Shown here in pieces: positions 22,768 through 31,800 of a DNA stretch of 64,000 bases; positions within the stretch are counted from its first letter, which is position 1; every line of letters begins with the position of its first letter. The position numbers were made by a program, and so were the translations under genes. The stretch comes from Protopterus annectens. Its lineage: Eukaryota > Chordata > Ceratodontiformes > Protopteridae. The stretch covers positions 1,069,325,068-1,069,389,067 of the forward strand of contig NC_056725.1 in assembly GCF_019279795.1 (NCBI RefSeq), in the 5' to 3' direction. The notes beneath the pieces are model-generated. The model had not been told where the DNA came from, made no database searches, and worked only from the letters and a program-made list of their open reading frames with translations.

Positions 22768-23565
22768 CTATTTTATCCAAAATCTTATTTTTTTTTTGAT
22801 AAACAGCAATGCAGAGTCTAAGTCTTCAAAGATTCTAGGGCCATCAGGAAGAAAGATTTTTAGTTTGGCAGGAAACAGAAGGTAGGTTTTAAACTGTGCT
22901 TTCTTAAGATCTCTTATTAATGGCAGAAAAACTTTTCTTTTAGTTATTACCAAGGAAGAATAGTCATTGTCAAAATGCACAGTTGTCTCATTAACTTTAA
23001 CAGGTGCTTTAGCCCAAGCAGTTTTAAGTACCATCTCTTTATCAAAAGATGATAGAAATCTAACTATAACTGACCTAGGATACTTTTTGTTACAGTTAGA
23101 ATTAGATATAGATCTATGGGCTCTTTCGATACCAAAAGAAAAAGCTTCTGGTAAGTCTAACATTTTAGGGAGCCATGTATTTAAAAAAGAAGTAATATTG
23201 TTACCTTCAATATTTTCTGGCAGTCCAAAAATCCTAATGTTATTGCGCCTAGATCTATTTTCCAGGTCATCAAGTTTAGTTTGTAGATGTGCATTCTGTT
23301 TCAGCAAAAACTCAATGTTGATTTCTTCTTCTTGGATTCTATTCTCCATGTCATTTACAGTCTCTTCTATGCCTGTAATCTGGGTCTTCTGTTGTTGCAA
23401 GTCTATATGTAACAAGTCTATTTGTTTTGTAGTTTTTTCTATAACGGTATCGATTTTAGTATCCAGTTTATCCATTTTGGCAGTAAGTTGATGGATTGTA
23501 GATATCAGAGACTGAAGTTCTTTCTTGATGCTGGAATCTTGAGAATTTGTCTTACTGGAATTCAT
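22768..23565 (-). CDS. L1 ORF1 protein (RNA-binding chaperone)
   Basis: 265 aa, open from ATG to stop. ORF1p trimerises and coats L1 RNA, forming the particle needed for retrotransposition. The order of parts is canonical: a Ser/Asn-rich start, a coiled coil at residues about 10-110 (regular heptads such as ISTIHQLTAKMDKLDTKIDT), an RRM-like domain beginning at RRNNIRIFGLPEN (about 108-195) and a C-terminal domain (about 195-255) with FDNDYSSLVITKRK. Length fits the L1 ORF1 family. The start is the first methionine and lies 232 bp inside the 5' end. It is the only L1 ORF without a lesion. Confidence 0.93.
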   Translation of the reverse strand: MNSSKTNSQDSSIKKELQSLISTIHQLTAKMDKLDTKIDTVIEKTTKQIDLLHIDLQQQKTQITGIEETVNDMENRIQEEEINIEFLLKQNAHLQTKLDDLENRSRRNNIRIFGLPENIEGNNITSFLNTWLPKMLDLPEAFSFGIERAHRSISNSNCNKKYPRSVIVRFLSSFDKEMVLKTAWAKAPVKVNETTVHFDNDYSSLVITKRKVFLPLIRDLKKAQFKTYLLFPAKLKIFLPDGPRIFEDLDSALLFIKKKIRFWIK

Positions 23566-23797
23566 TTCAAGCAGAAAAGCTGACAGAAAAAATTTCCAAA
23601 GTGTTTTCTGACAGGAATATTATTAAAATTTTCTTTCTTTTTTTGATATTATTCAAGTAATAGATATTCCAAACGTATTTAGAAAGAAAATTACTTCATA
23701 AATTAATTTTAAAAGTAATTATTTCCTGTCAGTGTTGTGAAATTGGTGGAGCTGAAGAAATCTGCTGCTATCCTGTGTTCATCCTTGGCCATGCCCC

Positions 23798-23813
23798 GTG
23801 TGTGTGCATTTCT
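23798..23813. repeat. L1 target-site duplication, right copy
   Basis: Identical to 16388-16403. Removing one copy plus the L1 rejoins the Harbinger transposase reading, as judged against Harbinger-3. Confidence 0.95.
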
Positions 23814-24068
23814 GATGTGTGTCCATTTCTGATGGGAGTCATCAGCCACAATTCCAGTGCATAGCTTGCATCCCTGAGTAAATGACTCTGTGGGATATTG
23901 CCCCTAGTAAACATCTGGTACTAGATATCTCAGTTGTGGTAACTGCCAGGGTTTCCAGCACATACGTTCAAGATGATTCCCTTGGCATTATACACAGCTT
24001 GGCAGTTGATAGAATGATAGCCCTTTCTGTTTATATAGAGCCTGCTCTGTTCCCATGTGGTGCTTTCT

Positions 24069-24540
24069 GGGAGGTTGGTATAATGGTTAAGGTGTTATCT
24101 TACAGACACGGGGTGCAGGGTTTGATTCTCACATGGGGTAATTGGCTAGGCTTAAAATGGCTTACAAGGGCAGTTAGCCTAGTACTAATCTATGATCTGG
24201 GTCTATATCACATTGTCAAACTCTTAAAAGTTCGAACATCATATGGTTGACACCATATGATTGAACTTTTAAAAGTTCCAATGTTTCAACGGAGATCTCC
24301 ATACAGTGCGGAATGGGAAGATTTCCCTTTTCTGCACTGTAGTCCAATCTTGGAGTTGGTATATTTAAAGATTAGGGGGTGTAGGGGGTGCACTGTTCAG
24401 GTAGGTGTTTCTTTGGTTTACTTTTTTTTATTACATTTTCAAACTTTTAAAAGTTCGATCATATGGTGTCAACCATATGACGTTCAATCTTTTAAAAGTT
24501 CAATTATGTAATATAGACGTTATGATCCTATGAACCTATA
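24069..24540 (+). mobile_element. tRNA-derived SINE with CR1-type tail, split by a MITE
   Basis: Head has a pol III A box (TTGGTATAATGGTTAAGG, 24075-24092) and B box (GGGTTTGATTCTC, 24118-24130) at normal spacing. The 3' part has GGCTAGGCTTAAAATGG and GTTAGCCTAGTA, followed by CTATGATC/CCTATGAACC, which is the same tail as the CR1 copies. A 322-bp MITE sits in the tail at 24199-24520. Two more copies, reverse-oriented, are at 46241-46380 and 53732-53874. The SINE is itself inserted in Harbinger-1. Confidence 0.85.
24199..24520. mobile_element. Palindromic MITE (family P), 322 bp
   Basis: Starts GGGTCTATAT and ends ATATAGACGT. The terminal ~75 bp on each side are inverted copies, each containing smaller palindromes (CTTTTAAAAG and CATATGG...CCATATG). 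Flanking TATGATCT (24191-24198) and TATGATCC (24521-24528) form a 7-of-8 duplication. The site is known because it interrupts the SINE tail. Related by its ends to 81-691 but with a different interior. Confidence 0.8.
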
Positions 24541-25299
24541 TGTGTGCAATTTATGGCACTCAATATTTCAGGGTAATGTGTTACATGGTAGAACTCCTGA
24601 ATATTTCTGGACCACTCCCCAGAACTACAGGGAAAATATATTTGGTAAATGGCATGTTGAAGCATAGCATTCAGGAATTGGTGGAGGCTCCCATATGCTG
24701 ATGTCTGTGACACCCCAGCATGTCCCCTGTTGGTCTCTGAAAGGTACCTGTAGTTAAGTTTTTAAGAGCTACACATACCTTTGTCACCACTGGGATGGGT
24801 TCCCCTTGGTTTGCTTTGGCTCTGAGTTGATGGCAGAGGTCGCAGATTTCCTGTAATGTGTCCCTGTCCACCCCATAGTGCTCTACAATTTCCACATCAT
24901 GTAGGTTGGGAAAAGTTAAATGGGGCCCAAAAGCTCTTCTCCTCTAAGCGTAGGCCTATTAGCAGCATCAGCAAGATTTGCTTCAGCCTGTAGCACGTAC
25001 AAATTAATTAAGGCAGCAGCAGCCCCTAACGTTTTGTCCATGTAAATTCCTTTCCAAGCTGTATTCCAAAAGTTTTGGAATTCATAGCAAAAACCAGCAT
25101 GAAGTGTACATGGGTGCTTTCTAGCTTGTTGAATAGTTCCACCATGTTGGATTGGTTGCTTTGCATGCAATTCAGCTGATTATGCTGTAATTAGCATGCC
25201 ATGGTATTTACCTTTTTTGTGAGGGGTGCGTGCCTCTTCATGGTGCTTACTGAATCTAAATTTCCATGTAGGGTTTATTGAATCCCACCCTCCGACAGT

Positions 25300-25680
25300 T
25301 TTATGTTTGTTTTACAGGATACAAAAGATCTACTTTTTGTCTTAGGCAAAGAACCACAAAGAGACTATTATCATGTATAGTCAAGGATTTGGTTTTGTTG
25401 AAGCAACTGTTTCCTGGTCCTATACTAATTTGATCTGAAGTCATTCCTGGGTTAGTGTGGAGAGAGCTTTGAATACAGCAATAAAGTTATTGACCCATAT
25501 GTTAGCTAGGACAGGTCAGTCTTTTCGTTTTGGTATTTTGGCTCTTTTGGATTTTACTAATAGAGATCCCATAGGGTTTAGGGTTGATGGTGTTCATTTC
25601 TGCAATATTGGTTTATATTTAGACAATGTGCATATTTCTTTCTTTTTTTCTGGAGTTAGTATATAGATGTTAAGTGTTAT
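25300..25680 (+). pseudogene. SGNH-hydrolase-like fragment, retroelement type
   Basis: Plus-strand frame 25457-25666 ends with FRVDGVHFCNIGLYLDN, which has the DGxH catalytic Asp/His block of SGNH-type hydrolases. Similar predicted proteins are common in amphibian and fish genomes, often inside retroelements. Upstream sequence in other frames may belong to the same gene, but no GDS block is visible. A dead fragment; the parent element is unknown. Confidence 0.4.
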
Positions 25681-25779
25681 AGGGTGGGAGGTAAGCTTAC
25701 TGATTTAAAAGTACTCAGTTGTATTTATTCTGCTGTATTTATCACTGCTTGGTAGTAGCCTGATTAAATTGTAACTGTT

Positions 25780-26500
25780 ATTCTAAGGCTTTTGGTTAAG
25801 CACGTGGGCTTCAGACCAGTTGTTTTACATTCCGAAGGTTTGTGGTCTGCACTGTTGTGGCAGGACAGGTAGCTTACATCCTTCTAAGTTGGGAATAGCT
25901 GATTGAAAGCCCAGTGTCTGTTATTCTAAAAGTGAATTGCTCTAGTTTAAGCACTTTTGCTTCAGGCCAGTTATTTTACGTTAAGAAGGTTTGTAGTCTG
26001 CACTCTTGTGGGAGGAGAGGCTAGATTCTGCCCATCTGAGCTGGGAATTTCTGATTAAAGGCTTATTGTGCCTGCTTATTTGAACTGCTTATTTCTGAAA
26101 TTGGTATGCCGTGTTTGCTGTAGCATAGACTAGATTCAGACCTGCTGAATCTAGTTTTATTTGTATAACTTGAGCACTAATCCAGGCCATCTTTTTTCGG
26201 AGAAGGTTCCCCTGCACCCTAGTGGCAGGAGTGTGCAGTTAGAAGTTGACTGATCGAAGACTGCTGGAATGGGGCTCAGTTTTTAGCTTTTATTGGTTAA
26301 TTGGTTAATTTGTTTGCTTGTTTCCCACCTTTCCGAGCTAGTATAGTCCAGATCCCAGGCTTTGCTGGTTTCAGGGCTTTATTTTCTGTGTTCAGAGCTA
26401 TCCAGACCTTGCTGCGGTAAAGGGAAGTCCTACTGCTTGCTAGTGGGAGTGGTGAGCATTGTACTGCCTAACTAACTATAGAGGAGTGGTTTCCAGCTCT
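25780..26500 (+). repeat. Degenerate ~150-bp tandem units upstream of CR1 copy C
   Basis: Two good units begin near 25785 and 25920. Each reads roughly TTATTCTAA..., ...CTTCAG.CCAGTT.TTTTAC..., AAGGTTTGT.GTCTGCACT, GTGG.AGGA and CTGATT.AA. Weaker relatives follow near 26165 and 26345 with the GGCAGGAGTGTGCAGTT-type segment. They end where the CR1 5' UTR homology begins. They may be CR1 promoter monomers or an unrelated tandem repeat. Confidence 0.5.
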
Positions 26501-26896
26501 GAAATTGTAATTTTATTAGCCTTTTTGGGCTTATTTCTATCCCTTTCAACTTTCTGGCTTAAAAACGCATGTGTTTGCAACTTTTTCACATCATGCAGCA
26601 CAGCAGTCCTACAGTTAAACTATTCCAGGTACCAGAAAGCCTGCTCTTCAAATTTTCCCTTAGAACTAGCTGGTTTCTCAGTAGTAGCACTAAAATCTGA
26701 GCCACTGTGACTAGCACTTGCTCTAGAACCTTCTGGAAAGCACTAAGAAGCCTTAAACAGACACAAGCACTCAACTCTCCTTGTTAATAAGGATAAATTA
26801 ATCATAGGCACTAAACAGCCTATAATTGCAAAGTACCTTGCATAGGTAAGGGAAAACAGCTCTTGTACTTTAAAAAAAGCACCTAAACAGGCATGT

Positions 26897-27834
26897 CCAG
26901 GGCCAGCTTCCGGTAATTTCTCCTGTCCACCTGGAGAATCTGGGCATACTGGGGCAATGCAGCAACTGTCTCATGTACACAGACAACCCTCTCCTCCTAC
27001 CACACAACACTATAACCTGTGAGAGATGCACTTACATACAAACTGGAAGCAAAGCTCTCTCCAGCCAAGACTGTGCTAGGCAGTCAAGAGGAGAAGGTTA
27101 ACACCTGCACCATACCTCAAGCAACACATAGCCCTTCTAAACCCACACCATAAACACCCACACATAGCAACACTAAGCTGACATATGCAGAAGCCCTTAA
27201 CATTAACCTGCCCAAGCAACAAGGACCTCTGAAGCTGAAACGCAAACAAACACCAGTCACAACCAAAGTGACACATAGCTCACAACACCAGTGTGCTACT
27301 CAACAACAGCCCCTAAGGCAAGACATGGTACCCAACACTTCAGTCATAGGTGACTCTATAGTCAGGCACACTGATGTCCCACTCACCAGGCTGAACAAGG
27401 AGATAATTACAGTCAGATGCCTGTCGGATGCCAGGATCTGCCACATAATGCATGCACTCAAGTCACTCCACAAAAAGTACACATATGACAATGTCATTGT
27501 CCATGTTGGAGTGAACGATTTGAGACGTACCTCTCTGGACTTCATGAAAAGAGAAATGGAAGAGCTCTCGGATCATGTGGCCTAGGCAGGTATGACCCTA
27601 GCCCTGAGTAGCATCCTGCCTTCACCCAGAATGATACCACAGTATAAGGACAAAATGATTAACTTCAGCAACTGGCTAAGCTTCTGGTGTCATTCAAAGG
27701 GGATCCAGTATCTGTCTGCCTGGGACGACATGATCGACAAACCACAATGCTTTGCCAGAGATGGTCTGCACCTGTCACCGCTGGGATTTAGGTTACTGGC
27801 TAAAGCTTTTGCCACCCCTATAGTACCTTTTTAG
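26897..27834 (+). pseudogene. CR1 ORF1, zinc and esterase domains (copy C)
   Basis: CR1 ORF1 proteins carry a Cys-rich region and an SGNH esterase-like domain thought to help form the particle or act on membranes. Here the N-terminal part reads LGILGQCSNCLMYTDN...CERC in a shifted frame (Cx2C...Cx2C). The esterase part has VIGDSIVRHTDVP (27345-27385, with the catalytic Ser), VHVGVND (27502-27522) and DGLHLSPLGF (27763-27792). An in-frame TAG at about 27583 interrupts it (CAG in the relative, copy B). An N-terminal frameshift occurs after the ATG near 26897. Confidence 0.85.
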
Positions 27835-27877
27835 GCAAGGTTCAAAGGACAAAACCACCACCATAACATATACAAGC

Positions 27878-30640
27878 ATGCAAAATCTGAAAGTAATGCT
27901 ACTCAATGCTAGAAGTCTAAATCTCAAAATGCACTCTTTCGAGGCACTCCTAAAAATGGAGAACATTGATATCTGTGCAGTAACTGAGACCTGGTTCAAG
28001 GGTCCAGAGAGCACCCCTGCAATACCAGGCTACAACTCTTACCACACTTTCTGGCCACCAAACCAAGACCGAAACACTAAAGGTGGAGGAGTGTCCATAT
28101 TCACCAAGGATATTCACACCTCCAGGCTAGTTGCCCAACACAATGCATCTGAAATTCTCCAGGTGCAACTAACACTAGGTAAGACTGCAATCCAAATTGT
28201 AGCTTGCTACAGATCCCCCACCATGCCCCAAGATTCTCCCTACACCTTTCTAAACATAATGGAAAATATTAAGATATAACCAAACACCCTAATACTGGGT
28301 GATTTTAACTACCCTGCCATTAACTGGGAAAACTACTCGGGTACCAACAACTTTTCCCAACAGTTCTTGGAATTCATAAATTTCAACGCCCTGGATCAAC
28401 GAGTCCATTGTCCCACCAGCGGCTCCAATATCCTAGACCTGGTCATTACCAACATGGGAGATAGATGCTCCACAGCAGTGGTCACCCCCTCATTGGTCAG
28501 ATCTGACCATAAGCAAATCAACCTTGGCATCCACATCTCACCATCACCCCCCAATATGGAAACCTCCGTAAAAAACTTCTCCAGAGCCAACTTCATGCTA
28601 CTCAAGTGAGAAGTGACAAACTTCATGACACCTATGCAGATGGGCGCTGAAAGTTTGACTGCTGAATCCTACACTAAGGCACTGTAGAAGCACATCCACT
28701 CGTGCATGAATTGTGCCATCCAAAATAGAACCAAGATGCTCTCCTCCAAAAAAAGGAAGCCAATCTTGTGGTCTCCTACCATAAACAAACTATACACCAA
28801 AAGGAAGAAACTGTTGCAGAAAAGAGGAAAATCCCAGGATGCAAAAAAAAAAACCTTAGCAGCCTCAGTAAGAAGCTGAAATCCCTCATAAAATCCTCCA
28901 AAGCTAGTTACAAAAAATAAAAATTGCCAAAGATTCTAAAGACAACCACAAGGCATTCTATAGTTATGTCAAGAATCTAAATGGCAATGCTCAAATCTGC
29001 TCAGAGCTACAACAGAATGGCATAAAATGTACTGATCCCAAAGATATTACCAGTATACTGGCAGATCAATTTAGTGCAAACTTCACCCCCCCCCCACGCA
29101 CCCCCGAAAGGGCTCATCTCAATAACAAAAGATTGCAAAATTCCGGTAATCACAGCCACACAGGTAGAAACCACATTATCTAAAACTAAGAATACAGCAT
29201 CCATGGGACCAGATGGCATCCTGGGCTGTGTACTACATGAACTACAAAATGAACTGGCACTTCACCTAAGTGTCATGTTTAATCATAGTCTTGCCTCAGG
29301 CTTCATGCCCACTGAGTGTCGCACAGCTACAGTTATCCCACTCCACAAGGGGGGATCCACCTTGGATCCTGGGAACTACTTACCCATCAATCTGACAAGC
29401 CTGATCTGCAAGGGCATGGAACACATTATCATGGAACTTATAAACAAAGTTATTGGCAACCTTGAAATACTGGACCCCACCCAGTTTGGGTTTGTCTCCT
29501 GCACCTGATTGACTTCTTTGAATCAGTCTCCAGAGCTGTGGATGAAGGGAAGGCGGTCCACACAGCCTATCTGTATCTTGTCAAGGCCTTCAACACCATC
29601 CCCCACTCTGGAATCATAGATAAACTTACTAGCTGGGCACAGATCCCTATGTCACTCGATGGGTTGCCAACTGGCTTACTGACAGAACCCAGACTGTAAA
29701 AGTAGCTGACTCCAAATCCAGCTCTAGATAAGTGACAACTGGAGTACCTCAGGGTTCAGTCCTGGGACCACTCTTGTTTGGCATCTACTTCTCTGAAGTA
29801 CAGGCCAACACTAAGGAACTCTGACTAACAAAGTTCACAGATGACTGCAACTGGGAGCCATTATTGAATTCCCAAATGATATGGATATTCTACAAAAGGG
29901 CCTTACAGAAACAGATGCTTGGTGCCAGAGCCATGGGCTCAAGCTTATTGCCAAGAAATGTATAGTTATCCCCTTTGGGAAAAACCATGTACCCATGAAT
30001 TACCACATAGGTGGCAGTACACTAAACACTGAAAGTGTGATTAGAGACTTAGGGACACAGGTGGACAGTGGTCTCAACTTCGATAACCACAATGCCACAA
30101 CAGTCAGGAAATCCTTCTATGTGGCACACCTCATCACTAAGGGCTTTTCATCCAGAAAAAAGGAGGTCATTGTCCCACTGTACTCATCCCTCATTAGACC
30201 CATTATAGAGTACAATGCCCCATTTGGTATCTACCTCACAAGACATCTGCAACATCTAGAAAGACCACAGAAATACCTCACTAAAAGAATCACAGGCCTA
30301 AAGCAAATGCCCTATGCTGACCATCTAAAAAAACTCCAGCTATACTCTGTTGCATATCGTCTACTCAGAGGCGATCTTTGCTTAACATACAGGGCCATGT
30401 CAAACCCTGAGCTGTTGGACATGCTCCACTTAAAGAAATCACAATCCCTCAGAGCCACATGCTCCAGGGATCTAAACCTTGTCATCACAATGAACAAAAC
30501 ATGCTAGGGGGATAGGTTCCTGACCCAGTGACTTCCCATACTCTGGAATAGACTGCCCATACATGTCAAGCAGAGCACCTCCTTGGCTATCTTCAAAAGG
30601 AAACTTGATGACAGGGATCATGTCAGTCACCCTGCTAGAC
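27878..30640 (+). pseudogene. CR1 ORF2 endonuclease and reverse transcriptase (copy C)
   Basis: APE endonuclease: MLLNARSL, AVTETWF, ACYRSP, LGDFNYP (28300), LDLVITN and SDHK (28504) are all visible, with one stop at about 28278. RT: SMGPDGILGCVL (29202), VIPLHKGGS, then LVKAFNTIP (29580) where the first catalytic Asp region is changed, VPQGSVLGPLLFGI (29743) and a FTDDCN version of the FADD box (29836). Thumb and C-terminal region 29881-30507 reads LYSSLIRPIIEYNAP and LQLYSVAYRLLRGDLC. At least four frameshifts or stops; inactive. Confidence 0.88.
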
Positions 30641-30784
30641 TGGGTTCCAGGGAAGTAAATATTGTGGGAAGAAATATCCAGGGAATTGTTATGGCTGGGC
30701 TTGTATAGGCCATAGGGCTGATAGCATAGTACCAACCTATGAACCTAAGAAAGGAAAGGGGAGACAGAATGCCTTTTATCAGCC

Positions 30785-31800
30785 TGTTTGTGGAATTTAA
30801 GAGGTTTTCTTCTTTGAATGGGAAGTCTCTTCACCCTTTCATTATGTGGCCTATTTGTTTGGTGAGATATTTTTGGGGAGAACAGAGGGGATGCTGTTCT
30901 AGGTCTCTGATTATGGTGGATATGAGTAATACTTTAGACTAACACTGCATGCAGCCTGCATATCTAGCTTGTCATTGTTTTGAGGTGAGCATTTAATAAC
31001 ACTGCTTGACATATATTTTCTTTTCTTTATCATTATTTTTTCCTACTTTCTATTATGTAATTCCTAAGTAAATCTTGTGTTTAATAAACTTTACTCATGC
31101 TATCCTTGTTGGTTTGACTATTAGCATCTTGGGGGCAAGGTTATGAGGATAAATGAAATTATTCAGGCATACATATCTGGCCACATACACATGCCTGCTT
31201 GTAGTTTTGGAAATTGTTATCTAGCTTAGTAGGTGAAGAGAGTTAGGAAAGGTTGACTGTTGGGAAATGCTAGGTCAGTGGCTGGAGGAGAAAGAAAAAT
31301 TGAGCTAGATAAAGGTGGAGGCTAAGTAGGAGTAGTTAGAAAGGAAGGATTCAGTTCTGTTTAGTTTACGAGTTTGCACCCACCCACCCTTCCATCCTTT
31401 TGTTGCTTGTTATTTGAAGATTTTTCTGAGCTAGTTATTTAGGTGATGTTTGAGAGATTTGCTTCTTTTCCTTCCCTTATGTGGCCTATTTATCTGGTGA
31501 ACTATTTTGGGCTGAGTGGTGAGGACAGTGTTCCAGGTCTCTGAGTTTGATGGAACTAAGTGAGTGATTAGGCTAACTCTGCCTGTAGGCTGTACACACT
31601 GTTTGACATTATTTTCAGGTGAACATTCTATGACACTCGCAGACATAGTTTCTTCACTTTATTGTTATATTTTTGTGTTGATATTTTCCTATGTTTTATC
31701 ATGTGGTTATTAACTGAATTTAATGCTTAATAAAGTCTGGCTGCAACATCCTTCCTTATTGGTATGGTTGTTTGTACTTTGGGGTCTGGGTATGTGGACA
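30785..31800 (+). repeat. LTR-like direct repeat, two ~370-bp copies
   Basis: 30785-31155 and 31425-31800 are diverged direct copies sharing TATGTGGCCTATTT, GGTCTCTGA, TTTTTCCTA and a poly(A)-signal-like TTAATAAA followed by C/T-rich sequence and TTGG. About 270 bp lies between them. The AATAAA near the end of each copy suggests a retroelement terminal repeat or duplicated gene end, but no primer-binding site or coding region is seen. Confidence 0.5.

Larger units (their letters stand above)
16404..23797 (-). mobile_element. Full-length L1 LINE, 7.4 kb
   Basis: Minus-strand L1 bounded by a perfect 16-bp target-site duplication. At its 3' end (left) is a poly(A), seen as T's at 16403-16414, with an AATAAA signal just inside (TTTATT, 16423-16428). 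5' UTR 23797-23566 (232 bp), ORF1 23565-22768, a 2.4-kb spacer, then ORF2 20401-16580. ORF2 carries about two frameshifts and one stop. A perfect TSD, intact ORF1 and few ORF2 lesions point to recent insertion. Sequence type resembles L1 lineages of amphibians and fishes more than mammalian L1. Confidence 0.95.
23814..25170 (-). pseudogene. Harbinger-1 transposase, N-terminal and core part
   Basis: DDE-type transposase. From the 25170 start: an Ala/Gln-rich leader; VDRDTLQEICDLCHQLRAK (24860-24790), the helix-turn-helix-like block; ALKNLTTGTFQRPTGDMLG (24765-24720); FLNAMLQHAIYQIYFP; FYHVTHYPEILSAINCTHI (24600-24545), where the usual first catalytic Asp (AIDGTHI) is Asn. After a SINE/MITE insertion it resumes at 24065 with INCQ.VCNAKGIILNV and then WLMTPIRN near 23850. 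Stops and frameshifts throughout. Together with 15808-16387 it makes one nearly full-length dead gene. Confidence 0.85.
26510..30750 (+). mobile_element. CR1 LINE, near full-length copy C
   Basis: 5' UTR from about 26510 (shared with copy B to 53150), ORF1 (about 26897-27834), ORF2 (27878-30640) and a 3' UTR with GGCTGGGCTTGTATAGGCC and AACCTATGAACCTAAG ending near 30750. Both ORFs carry scattered stops and small indels, so it is inactive but not ancient. A non-LTR retrotransposon of the CR1 clade. Confidence 0.9.
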
